Numbered from the stretch's first letter, positions 25,080-38,290 are shown. The stretch: DNA of 64,000 bases from Fasciolopsis buskii (GCA_008360955.1 LUCM01003846.1:110374-174373), one strand, 5' to 3'. Notes: generated from the letters alone by a model not told the origin. Program-made: numbers and translations.

Positions 25080-26150
25080 GAAATAGGGAAGAGAAAAATT
25101 TGGGTGCGCCACAGAAGAGCATTTGGCGACAAGCAGAGTGGGAAGCCTTAAGGAATGGATGCAAAAGCAAAACAAACGCTCTGACAAAGCAAGTGTGAAC
25201 AAATTTTCGTCACCACTCTTATCTATTTTGTTGGCAAGATGAAAAAATGAGCAGAACCTCAGGACCGGACTAACTACAATGGCCAAAAGCTGGTGAGGGA
25301 ATGAAAAACACCACGAGTGCATGGTTTGTATGGCAGTTATTGCCGAGTCGGCATCGGTTTATCGATGGGGGTTCGGAGGCTGGTGTAGACGATTTAATGT
25401 GGGTGTGGCAGCATTAGTGGTTGTGGAGAGAGCTTTTGCAGAGGAGAATGTTTTTCGCACATTTGAGTGCAAAGCCTTCTTGACGCAGGTTTGGGCAATA
25501 AGGCGGATTACGGCAACGTAGTCGAGGAGACCTAGACGAAAACGGCTCTCGCAATGCTCACACCAATGGAAAAAGTTTGAATAGGGAGTGGACGCTAAAC
25601 TTTAGGAAACCGGAACCCAAGGAGGGAAAAGTCAGCCTGAAAGCCGTAAAACCATTGGAATGCAATGAATCCCATCAATTTTTACCGATGAAACAGATCC
25701 CAGACTGACCAGTGCAGTATCGTGATTATTATATTGGCCACTATTTGAAAAAGTGCAAACCGGAAGTGGCAGTGACCAGATAATCATGGATAGGTACAGC
25801 GATATTCACCTGAATGGTTTCCGACTTCGGCGGGAAATAAGTGGCACAGCTGAAGCAAGGCGGCATGTTTGTGAGGCCAGGTAAAGCGGCAGATTTTTTA
25901 TATTCATTCTTGCTTCGAAGGGACAAAATGTTGGATTTGGTCTGGGTGAGACAGGGGCTGCAAGGGAGACAACGGGAATAGGTTAATTCAGATTAAAAGA
26001 ATGCATAGGAATCAATGAAACTCTGATTGCATCATTTGGAGCATCAAGCAGGCCAGTGAAGTTGATGGATTTCTTGGAACTGAAGCCAACTATCGGCAGC
26101 AGAAACTTTAGAATGATAAAACGGTGGACAAACGGGTTAGAGACAACGGC
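25080..26150 (-). mobile_element. Ty3/gypsy RT and RNase H relic
   Basis: Across frames on the minus strand I read NEYKKSAALPGLTNMPP near 25900 (consensus EYxRLPFGLTNAP) and PIHDYLVTATSG near 25780 (the YLDD-L-V-A box, with aspartates lost). Then come VSSVKIDGIHCIP (consensus GHxVSxxGIxPLP) and FRLGLLDYVAVIRLIAQTC (consensus FLGLxNYYRRFIPxCA). FSSAKALSTTTNAATPTLN and TDADSAI follow near 25340-25430 (consensus AFxxAKxAL...LxHPxxNA and TDASDxAIGAVL, the start of RNase H). The order is that of gypsy pol. Every catalytic box is damaged. A BEL-type 3' unit lies 1 kb to the right and may have inserted beside or into it. Confidence 0.62.
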
Positions 26151-27139
26151 GTAAATTCCTGTAGGTATATCTCAGATGCTTGCTGAAATATACGGCATAG
26201 AATTATGCTGGAACCGTCTGAGATGAGGACAGGAGGAATTAAAATAGAGTTGGTTAGTTTTCTAGGTCAAATATGCGGGGGCGAAGGGAGGAGCTACTGC
26301 AGGATTGACGAAAGCAAAAATGTTGTACTGCTCAACTACGCGCATCAAAAGTAAATACCGTTGGTGGAATAAATATAACTGAGAAAGAAATACCAGGATG
26401 CCGGAAGTATTACTCCTGCTGTCAGAAACTGGGAGTATGGCTGTAAATTGATAAATGGGAATAAAATTTTATTGATTGTTCATTACATAGATAGAGGGAC
26501 AAGAGGTGTAACAAAATCGCTCCAAGGCCGCCCTTACCGTAGGTTCTTGAACTAAGCGTGACAAGACATTCCAATTGAGGTATGTTTCACTGGTGGAGCC
26601 TTTAAAATTCCCTGAAAAGTCGAGGGACACGCTTGGTTGCATGGTGGAATATCACGAGGATGTCAAGATTGTAAAGAAGCAAATTGCAGGAAGGTGAAGA
26701 TAAACTGCGGTTTTTGTCCGGAAATATTCATAGGCGAAATTCTGTGCGGAATATGACGTCTAAATTTACGCATTTCAGTATAGTCGTCTGGACCCTGTAA
26801 TGTTTTAAGAAACTGAGTGTTACCGCAGTCTCAATTTTTAGTTTACTCTCCTTAACACAAGCTGGAACAAATTGCAGACTTCCCTGTCTCTCCGGTTCTT
26901 CTCCAGGCTCGCCAATGATCACATTTCCAATGCTAGAAAGCTGCTAGCTAAATCTGGCACTCCAGTACCGGTCCGCTTAACCCAAAGTCAAACCAAGCCA
27001 CGTCACTGACCGCCACGGGCACCTTCTCTCGGATGAACCAGAGCGACTGGTCAAAACAGTTATTACTACTTCTGGAATTTGGTGCAACCCCACAACTTCC
27101 AGACCCCTACTGCCACAGAGAGCCAAAAACTCCGACATC
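26151..27139. other. Unassigned; may be gypsy protease/RT 5' part
   Basis: The interval continues the purine-rich plus strand and lies on the 5' side of the minus-strand gypsy relic, so RT N-terminus, protease and gag would be expected here. I could not read any motif. An AATAAA-type word occurs on the minus strand near 26470. Confidence 0.35.
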
Positions 27140-27830
27140 AAAGGGACAACACGCAGTTCATTCATGGCAAGTGTATTTGAGAACTGGTTGTAACCCTTAC
27201 ACGAACGCGTCTTCTTCCCGTATATCACACACCGCACTCTGGCCTCAGCCGCATGAGTTGAGTGGCCATATTTATAAGTACCATCGTCTCACAGCCCACA
27301 ATTCTTCATATAGATTCGTCCCTTAAATAGTTTGGTGAAACCTTGAACTTTTCCCGCTGCCTCATCTTCAGCGTCATATGGACTCTTTATTGTTGATGAC
27401 TACCACTGTCATATCCATCCCATTTGATATTCCGTCTGATTTTGACTCATTTTCATCCCATTATGACAACCGTATTAATCTTTATCTTGATCTCATAGTT
27501 CTGTCCTTCATCAAGGACCCGGGGTATATGGCAACGCCCGCCATGGCTTTCCAGCCAAATTTTGTGCCCGCGGTAAGCAGCTTTAATGCATCTAAGCACG
27601 CAGTAACTCGTGGTGCAAGACTGCTAATTAACTCCAAAAAGTTCTAGCGAAGGAATGTCTAATACCTAGCCTATCACGTTGCAGATTCTGATGACGGGAG
27701 CACAAAAGCATTGCATTTGCATGTCCGCTTTTTGTTTTCCATGTTTTTATTGCGCCCAACTTGTACAAACTTGATCTTGCCCTGCGCATGCCTCTCAAAA
27801 GTCGATAAATATACACTATTTATTTATTAA
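27140..27830 (+). repeat. BEL-associated 3' unit, copy B
   Basis: This copy aligns with 21440-22145 in the same orientation, from the end of the BEL C-terminal coding part (HSWQ in place of GSWP) through the whole unit. It keeps a frame (27378-27647) with GYMATPAM, QPNFVPA and NASKHA, matching copy A at the protein level. It ends ACTTGATCTTGCCCTGCGCATG then CCTCTC, spacer, AAATATACAC and an ATTT run. The integrase core upstream is missing, so this copy is truncated or its 5' part has been lost. Confidence 0.72.
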
Positions 27831-29499
27831 GAGGGAAAGGTGTTAGTAATCAGGAAAAAAGTAAATGAAGTGGACAGTGGTAGTTAGATAATAATATAAT
27901 TAAATTTTAGGGTTTTCCGGTATCAACAAGCTTGCATGATTGAAAGGCCAAGTTTTCACATGTGCATTATAGTGGAAAAGAATTGGGTATAAAAGGCTCA
28001 TTGAGTAGGCCAAAAAGCACGATCCACTGTAAGGAGAATGCAAAAAGAATACGACGCAATAGGATATGAGCGGAAGTAATTTTTAGAGGCGTACAACAAG
28101 ATCATTCAAAGGATTTGTTTAGGCACATCATAGTAGGCCAGTTGAACATCAAAAATAAGGATTTTAGGAAGCGGGAGAGGTATTTACGATTGTTACAGGT
28201 CCGCAAACCTTAGTTTTATTGCATCTCTCTGGTAACTGCGGCACTGCGATGGAGTGAACTAGTCTGCCGCAGTTATTTCACAATTCCACCAGGGTCTCCA
28301 ACAACGGTGAGGGCTGCACAAATGGATATCGAGTAACTGCCAGCTTGTACACAAACTCTTGCAAGCTATACAGTGGCTTTGATTCGTGATAAAGAACCAT
28401 TCCGAAATAGGACCGTACTATTCTCATATGTTCGGCAGTTTATTAGCAACAATTGAGAAGTAAAATACTGTATTCCTGAAGGTCATGAGGAAATAGGAAG
28501 AGCCCGTGTACGATCTTAGCCTAAGGAACCATATTCCAGAGACATAATTCAACTCTGTTACAAGCAGCTTTCTAGGAAAAGCACCTGAATGATCGAGAAA
28601 CCAACGCTTTAAGCTCTCACTCGCAAAAGCAGAAAGACGAAGACTTATGCATCTGAAAAATCAGAAAATCACCTTCACGACCTTTACATATCTCACACGT
28701 CAGATGAGTACCATCCAAAACGAAACGGAATCGTCCATGCATGTAGCTGCGTTCGTCGAAGAAACCCTTACAAGCAAAGAAGCGCGGCCAGGAAGCGCGG
28801 AACTCACGGGCTTACGTACACCAAGGAGACCATTAAGACATTTTGTAGCCAACATGATAATTTGAAATAAAAAAGTCATCATTCATGGCAAAAGTCACGT
28901 TCTACATAAGTTAGCACATCAACACCGAAATGGCCTTACAAATCGGGTGACAGTCGAAGGTTCCACAGGGAGTAGATCCAGAATGAGCAGCAGTAATGAA
29001 GTATATTGAAGTGAGAATGAAAATTGGATGATAAAATGACAAAAACAATTCCAGCAGGTGTCAAGGGCAATCAAAGACGGAATGCCAGGGAGATGAATAT
29101 ATCCAAGATCTGGCCAAAAAGCCAGGTGTGTCTGTGAAGGACCCAAAAGGGGGACTTGCGTTGGAAGACGAGAAAATTTATTTTCCGCCTGGTTAGATTT
29201 GGACAAGGAACACTTTTGTTAAATACCGAAGCTTCTGGAATGTGATCAGTGATGACTTCCGGTGAATGTGACGTAGATCAAATGATGAAAATACAACTGC
29301 TGTTTAGAGGCAGACCGACTTGCATAAATAACTCACAGGGAAATATTGAGATCACCCCTTTGTTCCGGACAGTTTGGTTTGGTAATTTTGGTTGGTAGCT
29401 TCAGGATGTCACTGTCACTTTACTAAATGCGGGAATGGCGGGGATACTTACGCCCCAACATCACCTTTCAGTAGTGTTCTATTCTCCTCAGTAGGCAAA
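27831..29499. other. No recognised gene
   Basis: The plus strand is G/A-rich. Frames at 28647-28865 (plus) and 28919-29206 (minus) show no known domain. The latter lies where a gypsy integrase C-terminus would fall if the weak integrase call to its right is right. Confidence 0.4.
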
Positions 29500-30050
29500 A
29501 TCAGATCAACCGGTCAGTAAATAACTTGGTGGATTCGAGCCGGCTTTGAATAGTTTGGATTTCGGTGTAAATTTGCAGCTTGTTGGTGAGGCCCGTGAAA
29601 TATTGGGTGCGTCGACGTCATAAATAATTTCAGGTTTTGCTAAACCCAGGAACGTCATGAGTATCCACACAGCCTCCTCATTTTGTTGTGAAAATTTGAC
29701 CACTACGGACAACGGAAATGAATGGATTTACATTTCCTTCATGTGACATCATACATTCTGGTCATTCGTTGCATTATGGAAATCCAGATGGGGCAATCGC
29801 AAGGCTGAAATGGGCCGGTAATAGCGCTTAAGACCCGGCTGCAGGGTCTGAAACAAAATGGATAGATGTGGTCTGGCTTTGGTGGCAGCGTGGAGTTGTC
29901 TTGACCAATCAACCTGGTGTCTGAGGTAGAGACAAATAGGGGCGTAATGCAATCTTTGGCTGGCCGCGCGAGCAAATATATGAGAGGGGCGAATTTCAAA
30001 TAAATTTGATAGCTGGGGTTTATTGATGATTACCAACCTTGGGATTTAGA
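29500..30050 (-). mobile_element. Possible Ty3/gypsy integrase remnant (weak)
   Basis: Minus-strand reading gives RYYRPISALRLPHLDFHNA (compare the PLxPWxxPxxxxHxDF block before the first integrase aspartate). Later come LMTFLGLAKPEIIYDVDAPN (compare the RFGxPxxxxSDNGxxF block) and SNPPSYLLTG (compare AxYHPxxNG). Spacing is roughly that of gypsy integrases. Only part of each motif survives and no upstream RT could be linked to it, so this is a lead only. Confidence 0.28.
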
Positions 30051-33000
30051 TGCGCTTGTTTTGAAGTGGCAAGGGCAGAGTGAGGAGTCAAGATTTGTGA
30101 TGGCGAATTAGAATTAAGAAAAACGGAGCGGCAATGAATAGAACAGACTGTCTTGTTAACCCTTAGGTGAAGAATGTGGTAGGATGATTAAGGCCAGTCA
30201 GGGCTAGAGTGTCATACTTGCTGTTGTCTTTATGAAGACAAAGTGTTTTTCATAGCATAAATGTGTCAACCATACCAGATTTATTGGGTGAATTTTCGAG
30301 CCACATTAAAGGTTGAGAGCTATCAAGATCAGACAGATCTGCGTTTCCTGACTAGCAAAGGAAACAGAAAGACTTGAAGTGGGAGATTATTGAAGCCAAC
30401 CTATTGAGAATTAGACAAGGAGGTGAAGCCGCTAGGTGGTTAAACTACCTTTGTTAGCCGAATTGCTTTTTATCAAAGTGATTCTGCGCCACGAATAGCA
30501 TAACGGTTTATCTTTTAATTTCAATAGTCATTGGGGTTCAACTACCAACAGAAAGTGGCATCAGACAGGCAACTTAAGAAGGCTTTAAATGAGTAATTGT
30601 TACTAATTAGTCCTGAATTATTAAGTTACGTTTTCGGGCAAGCTGAAGGTGTTCGGTTATTAAGACCAACCTATTCAACGTGGCGGAGCCAATAGAAGAA
30701 ATAAAAGTGTATAGAGAGGACGAGCTTTACAAGCTGAAGGAGCTTATAAATGGAGAATGAAGGGGGAGACCATCGAACAGTATGTTGAGGTTTTCGTAAA
30801 CCCACATTGCGTAAGTTAAAATTAGTGACATTTGCAGATCGTAATGAGTATGCGTTCGTCAAAAAAATAGCAGCAGCAACAGGATGTATTCGAGGTTATG
30901 GAATGGCAAAGGGGCGGACAGCATTAAGAATAGGCAGAGTAACCAAGATTATGTGGAATGGTGTACCCCGGAGCTCCAGTTCACTCGGGCCACTTGAAGC
31001 AGTCTTACGGCGGGCCTCCGTAAACACGGTTTCCAAATTTAAAGAGGACTGTGAATGATTGTCTTGTCCAGTGAAGAAAGAATTTCTTATTCTTGAAAGT
31101 AGTGGTTTGATAACACTTTGTTAGAACGAGGATCGTGTGGGATGTTGAGAAAGGTGGAGCCAGGTTAGAACATGACAATGTTGTCATCAGTTGTTGCAGA
31201 GAAAAGGAAATATTCATTGGAAAATTCTGATGCTGTTGGGGATTATTTGCGCATATGCTCCCAAAATATCACCGATGTGATGTGCAATTTGCGTGGCAAA
31301 ATGTTTGCTTTCAGTCATTTGGCTGATGCTTCAGCCTTGTTAGTGTTGTCCCGCCTAAAAGCCCTGGCTTGCTCCTAGATAGTGAAAAATGGACATAAAT
31401 ATTTCAGACAGACGGTTCCTCTGCAATAACAGAACGAACACGCTGTTCCGTTGAATCCTGTTTGTAGTAAAGATTTCTTTAATAAGGCAGTTTAAGCTAC
31501 CCAAATTCTGAGCTCATGCAACACTTTGTTGGAGTAATTAGGTCAAAGCCGTTAACAAGAATTCCGTGGAATTATTTTGGCGGCCAGCTAGGGATCCACC
31601 AAAGAAACTATTCCGATTTTGGTTACGAATTATGGCTGGAAAGTGGTCCCGTTTGACCCTGTGATGCGGCCAAATAGAAGATGAGGTGTGTACGATTGGC
31701 AAATCTAGGAATTTGAAACCAACCCGGTGGTTGTAGTAGTCTGGTATTTGTAAACGTGTATATCTGGATTGGGTCCGTGGCAAAATGATCAAGAATGCTG
31801 AGCAACGCAAAAGCGGTTTCCACCCACCTAGCAGTAAATTAGAAACAACAGCAATTTATTTTAGGGGAGAAGGGATCCAGGCTTGTCGAGCCTGACCGCC
31901 ACCCGCTTAGGATCTGTTCGTTCGACAGCCTGTTGAAAGCATTGGCTAGTGTGTTCTAGTCCGTTTGCCGGAGCAATTGACATGAGCACGCTTTTGTCCT
32001 AAAAACGTTACTGCCTATTAGCTTAAATGGATAGGGCAGAGCTGAGGGAAAAACAGAAAAACGAAGGGTTTTTTAATGGCGTTGAGTTCATATGCTGGCG
32101 TCGATAAGATTGCCTGAATGCGTCGATATTTTGTCCGGAATAGCCAGCCAGTGGTTGTACGGTAGTCCGTGAATGCACTGTTTACCGGCTGAGTGAGGTT
32201 AATCAGTGGCAACGCAGAAAACTTGGGTCTTCTTGTCCCGAAGCCCGCACGGTTCACGAGTGGACTTGTATTGTAAAGGAAGAGCCAGTTTAGCAAAAAT
32301 CAGTATGACTTCTGGGGTAGCGGGCTGGTGGCACAATGTTTAGAGTATCTTGTTGGATTGGGTAATTTAGGAAGAGTTTTATTGCTATGAGATTCTTTAT
32401 TGTTGCAGATCTGAAGTGGCTCAGTTATAAGCAAGCTAACCACCCCCCAAGAAAGTGTTGGGTAAGGGGACCTTGAAGGTTGCAACGGGGGAGAACATGC
32501 CGCTGTGTTAACATTCCTGGGCCCGGTGGTCATGTTAGGAGCTAGAGAGGACTAAATTATCTTACCCGAACTCCTTCCGTGGGGGAAGGTCGCCGGTTCT
32601 TTGGTTAGAAGGAGATCTGTGTCCATGCTGACAATTGCCCCAATAGGCACTTGGGGGCTTCTGGACCACGCGAACGGGGCAAGATGTCACTTCGAACAAG
32701 AACTGACTTCGCAATAGATTGTGGGCTGGTTGAGCTGCTATTTGATCCTGAAGGAGGGAGGCGAATTTGAGTTTGGAGAGTATAGTTGGGCGCTTTTGAG
32801 AGAGGGCTAACTTTAGCGGACAAAACTGTTAGAACTAGGCCTACTTTCGGGAGGTGTGCACTCGTAGAAGACGTCAAAACAGATGAACTTCTAATAAACT
32901 GGTTCTTGCTTCAGTGCTGCGATGCAAAAATGCCTAGTTTAGATGGTCTGCCTTTGCCGCGTTGTTTTGCTTGTTGGCTGCACCTTGGAAACGTGACCGA

Positions 33001-36000
33001 GGTCATATGCAATCTGCGGGATGATTTAACTCTGGTATGTCAGTCTGTTAGTTATTTTAAGGTTCTTGAAAAGCTTGGCTTAAGAAACAACTTTTGCTTG
33101 TCAACCAATAGCTTTTTCATAGCTGTTGCTTGAATGCCAAATATAACGAGACAATCATGTCTTTAGGTCTGCTTACACAGACCCGTCAGTTGACATGGTA
33201 TGGGAGCCTAGTGGTAAAAGACCAAGTGGGAAGCTCTAAAGCTGCTCCTGAGACTGCTACGTTGAAGACAATGACATCTATTCTATTCGGCTAGGCCGTG
33301 CATCAAGGAACTGTCGACAACCACCGGGGTGTGGTATTTAGACCGAGTTTCAGGATGTTTGCTGTGAGAAAAGGGTGCAACCTTGGAGATAGCGGGCTGC
33401 AAGCTGTTAACATGTCTAGTAAACTGGACGAGTTGCTTTTGAACATCTGTGCCCTTTCGTTGGCCTCGCCTACTGAATCATTAAAAACGACGGACTGTTG
33501 ACTCAATTTTTAGGTAAGTTGCAACTTTAGGGCGTTTTAAATGTTGGTTTCGGAGACGCGGGATTCTAAACGTCTTGCCCAAGTATTCAGACCGCGAGTC
33601 ATTCCACTTTTGGCTCAGGATTTCGAGCTTGAGGATTAAGGTTACATGATTGTATAAATTGTCACCATTCAGTTGTTATCGCTGTATCCTGTCCGTGTAA
33701 CGTAATCATGCGGATAGAAATGCTAAGGAGTACCGTGAAAGCTGAACAACTCGTAAACACACCAAGGAGGATGACTGAGCACACAGGGTGAAGTGTAGAT
33801 TGAGTACAAATAAGTGGCCCAAAGGTAAACTGACGGGCAAAAAGTAGGAGCTGACGCTGAAGACCGTTAAAACGAACGAATTATAACGAATAATGTAAAG
33901 CACTGGGATAAAACGAAACAACCTGCGCCACATGATGCCGTCCAGGACAAAACCATGTCCCAAATTTTGGTTGAATCATTGGAAAAATAGGCAAGCAGAG
34001 CGGTAGTCATATCAACTAGGGAAAGCAAAAATAGCAGGCGGACGGGATTTGTGCTGTAACATAAATCAGAGCAGGTCTGGAAAAGTGATGTCCCAGGTTT
34101 GAATGAAATATTGATGAAAGGGTTAATCAGAGAGCAAAAACCTGTTGTAAGAAAAGATAATGAGAATTTTGATGACTGGTAAATTTGTCCTCACTCTACT
34201 TGAAATACTGGAAGTTTATCCTAGTAGGCTAAAACCTCGATGGCCGAAACTCACAACGAGAAAGGCTGTGCCATATTCAAGCCTTCACTCGTTTCCTTTC
34301 TAAAGTAAGTGTTCTCGAACGAAGACAAACTATTTTATTCCTGGGAGCTTGGGTCGACCTTGTGCATTCTAAAAATGGTGTATATTTATCTTCCCATCCG
34401 TCAGCGTGAATGCTACCGTCTGTAGAATCCGGAACAAATGTTTAGTCATTTCACTTGCATCACTTAATATCTGAGCACCTTTTCACCATCTCTTATCCCT
34501 CGTTTTAAGCAACGCGCGGGCAACGTGATTGGAATTCATTTGAATCTGTATATGCATGTCCTTCAAGTCTTTGATAATATGGTCCAGGGGGTTTTGGTTA
34601 TCATTAGTTGACCTTACGATAAGTCACGTTTAGTTGTCTGAATAAGCAACTAACAAATATTCTAAGACCCTGCCACGCTGCCGCGGAGAGCGTTACCTCG
34701 CCAGGACACCAAAGATTGATGCATCTCGAATGATTCACTTGCGGTGATTTGCCATAATTTCAATCCAGGCTAAACTTAAAAATAGATCTTTTTTGTTGGT
34801 ACAGTACAGACGATGGGGGCATTAAGGTCGACTTGCAATTTGCCCCAATCTAGATGTCAATCTATGGTAAGATCAACTGGTCTCAGGATGCTACTAACGT
34901 GTCCACAAAAAGCCTTTCTCCTAACATTAACTACCTTTTCAATGACTGTGCTCAGTTTCGCAGCAGTTGCCTTTTGTTCACCACCACTAATGTTTGGTTT
35001 GTGGGCTTCTTTTTTCAGGCTGCCTTCTAGCTTCATAAAGACTGTATCACATTTGATTTTACTCTCTTGCCCACGTCTTGCCCTTTTGAATCTCTATTAG
35101 GATTCTTGGAGTGCACTCGAGACCTCGAGACCCGTCAAACTCCCATCGAGCGGGTTAGCTGGGGTGTTTCTCTTTGCACGCTTCAGATTGCTGCGCTCTA
35201 TTGCCCCTTAGTGTCCGGCAATTAGACAACAATCACAGCTCTTTATTTGAAATAGTTTACACCCAAGAACGAGTCCTGTTTAAGGATGCGCATTCTATCT
35301 ACAGCTCCCGGCTTTCCTTCGACGGCGCTGAGCACCGCTGATAAGGTCACTGGCTGCACCTTATTTAGTGGGCACGACCCTCAGCAAAGTTTTTTCGACT
35401 TCCTGTCCTGAGGATGACCGTACTGAGTCGGAACGCTCGACTAAAGAAAAGTGGGTAACTTGTAATTCGGCGGCAGCGCAAACAGCAGAAAAACAAAGCA
35501 TTAGTCTAACAACTATACTTGGTAAAATGTACAGACGCTGATTCGACCCTGCGCGGTGGAAGAAGACTACCACGAGATAGCCAATAGATGATTTGACCAG
35601 TAAGTTGCCAAAACAGGTTTGAGTAGTCAACGATTGCAACCCCAGAGTTCGTTTTATGGCTTTCACCCTCATAAAGGCATCCACTTCTCTCAAGCCCGTT
35701 TTAGTGGATCTACCACTGTGAAGCAGAAACAAAACAACCAAAATCGACGTGATTACAAGAGAAGTTACGTTTTGCAAGTGTCCATTTCCTTACATCCGGT
35801 AGTAGTTCCGTTTGTTATCCCAGTACGGGACAAACCTTGAACCTCTCCCGAGCTCTTTCGTGCCAGTAGGTGATACCATGTGGACGTCATAGGCGATGGA
35901 TTGAGGCAGTTAGAGGGCCGATGCCAAATCGCTGACAAAAAATAGGACTAGTAGTGGCCCAATACCAGCGGCTTTTTGCTTGCCCCACTCTCGATCACGG

Positions 36001-37959
36001 AGTTCCTCCAAAAGCAAACGGTTCTCCAATTCCAAGTCCACAGTGCGGGATCTTCCGAAGAAAATCAAAAAAGTTACCTCATCCTCTCTCGACAGAGTGA
36101 CATATAGACAGATTGCCCGCCCCCATCGTGAATTCTTGTGATATTACGCAGGTTTCAGGCCAGAAACCTTTTTAGCCTTTTCAACTCGAATCGATGAGTA
36201 GCAAACCGAAGCCAGGCAAACTGGAATAAGAGCGTAACAGAGAATCTAGGACCACACTCGTGAACCCGAAAGCTGCTTCAAGACTCTTAAGCTACTTCAC
36301 GACTTCCCATCTGTGGCACATGACAGAATCGTAGCAGCGACTGTGCATAAAAATTACAGCTATTCTATTTGGCTGAAGTTATCCGACGGTGCTACCGCAC
36401 AAGTTTGAAGATGGCTTACTCTTTGGGGCCCAAATGCATATTTGCTTTATCATGTCAAGTGTTCGTTTGCCTACGCCACGATGTCATCACAAAGGCATTG
36501 TTCTTCCTCAACAGTCGCTTCTTAGTGGGTTAAGAGGGCAGAGGACACATTAGTCTTCCTGACTGGATGTAAGCAGATGGTACTTCCGACAAAGATATTT
36601 GGTGAGACCTACTTCAAGGGACAAGAGTTGATCCCTGGAAGACAATGGGTTTGTGGGTAGAAAGCGAGCGCTCAGAATAGTCTGATGGAAGTTCTCCGAA
36701 CCTTTCTAGGGTTTCTCGTTTTTCAAAAGTACCAGTGTGCAGGACTCTAGTGCAGTCTGGAGGAGGGCAAGTGGAATCTCCAGGGATTACCGAAAAACGG
36801 GTAATAAGTAGCGCATGCTGTTTGGGTGCATTTGATGCTGCAGGACGTCTTTTATGGATGCCTTCATGCAACTTGCCTGAGTTCCTATCTATGATTATAC
36901 GCCTATTGATGTCAGTAGGCATCTGGGAAAAGCTGCAATGTTAAGATGATGCTTAAAGTAGGAAAAAGGCGGATCCTCTGTTTTACCTGTTATCTGCTTT
37001 GCGATTTTTAGTGGACTAATACTAGATGCATATGCCAACACTGGCTTAGGTTACAAAACTTCGTGCAGAGTGAATTCAGTTAATATCAGTATGATTGCGC
37101 GAACTTCACGGATACGGAAATAATGCGATGGAAAGCTAATGTACACACTTAAAAAGACGCGGAGGCCTGAAGTAAATGACCACGATACCTTAGTGGATAA
37201 TGGCATTCGTAATCACAGGCATCCCTGGTGGCCTAGTGAGGATATCCTGGCACAAATTCTCCCTAAATTACCTGGCTTTGTTTTTAGCGCTTTAGGCTGA
37301 AAATTCAAGGTTTGCAGGTTAATGAAAGAGTTCTGCTAACTATTAAGGGAACAACGGCGAAGTTTTCGTTTAAGATAGTTTCAGGTTTTCTTCGAATGGT
37401 AGCCCCTTATTGTGTGGAAGTCTGATTCTGCGGACGAGTTGACTCTCTCCAAGTGGAGTGGGATACAAAGACTACCCAGCCATTATATCCGCTGTAGTAT
37501 TTTGATAACGAGCATTGGAGCATCATAGTAAAATGATGCGAATTCCAAATTAAAATAAGACCGGTTCTCATGTTTCTGTTCTGGTGAATTACACAATAAT
37601 CAGTCCGTAAAGATACACAAACTCGAACTGTGCTGTCAATGAAACAATGCGACATTGGCACAATGCCAAGGCCCGTAGATGGCAAACAAGCTATCACGCC
37701 AAGATCTACGACACAGTCAAATTGCTAGCTCTAAAAATAATAGCATAAACAAACTAAATAGCCGAAACAGTGTGTAAGTGGAGTGTACGGATTTATAAAT
37801 GTGAGTTATTTATATTCAGTATGCTTGGTTATCAAATAAACTAGAGGATGCTCAAAACATTCCAATAAGCTAGCAGATATTCTGATTTTAGCTTTAAGTG
37901 AAGGCGTATTCTCGTGATAACATTTTTTGTTCTTTCAAAAGGATCTGGCCGCTTTGGAC
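30051..37959. other. 7.9 kb without a recognised gene
   Basis: Up to about 34.2 kb the plus strand is G/A-rich, as in the retroelement blocks nearby, so decayed minus-strand retroelement sequence is likely (inference). Frames at 31538-31810, 32018-32296 and 32605-32877 (minus), 32786-33133 and 34813-35100 (plus), 35361-35777 (minus, 138 codons) and 36614-36922 (minus) have no readable domain. No tRNA, rRNA or splice-consistent exon chain was seen. Confidence 0.4.
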
Positions 37960-38290
37960 ACGGCGAAAATAAAAGATTCCTTGGCAGTAAGGCCAATAAT
38001 CATAATGAAAAATTTCGTTTGCCTAGGAGGAGAAAATATTTGATCACACCAGTTTGGAAGTCTTCGTCGGCTAGAACCAGGTCAACAAGGGGAAAGATCT
38101 GTCCAAATTGGTACGTAGTCGAGGTCTTCATGTGATGCGTCAGAAAGATCCCGAAGCCGATGTCCATAAATAGTTTCTCGAGAGTAGGATCAGACCGATT
38201 GGCTTTATGTGGTTTGACATCACTCGTGGTCGAAGGAGCGTTTATGTGATAGACTTTCACAGGGAGCCTTGCATTTCTATGGGCGACCAC
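37960..38290 (-). mobile_element. LINE endonuclease C-terminal fragment
   Basis: A minus-strand frame of 96 codons contains GIFLTHHMKTSTTYQFGQ followed by LVDLVLADEDFQTGVI and LLLGK. This matches the end of APE-type LINE endonucleases: xxQHVxxPTRxRxGQxPSLLDLVLxxED...I..PPLGKSDH. PTR has become STT, and the SDH catalytic motif is replaced by RNF. Sequence past the stop (LFSPCPKRP) fits the usual linker. This is the CR1/Jockey style, distinct from the RTE-like LINE at 8.7-11.3 kb. No linked RT was found at lower coordinates. Confidence 0.68.

Noticed and set aside
31172..33133. Similar words VMCNLR and VICNLR in frames at 31172-31378 and 32786-33133
   Set aside because: Only a handful of residues match and the surrounding sequence does not align, so a duplicated coding unit is not supported.
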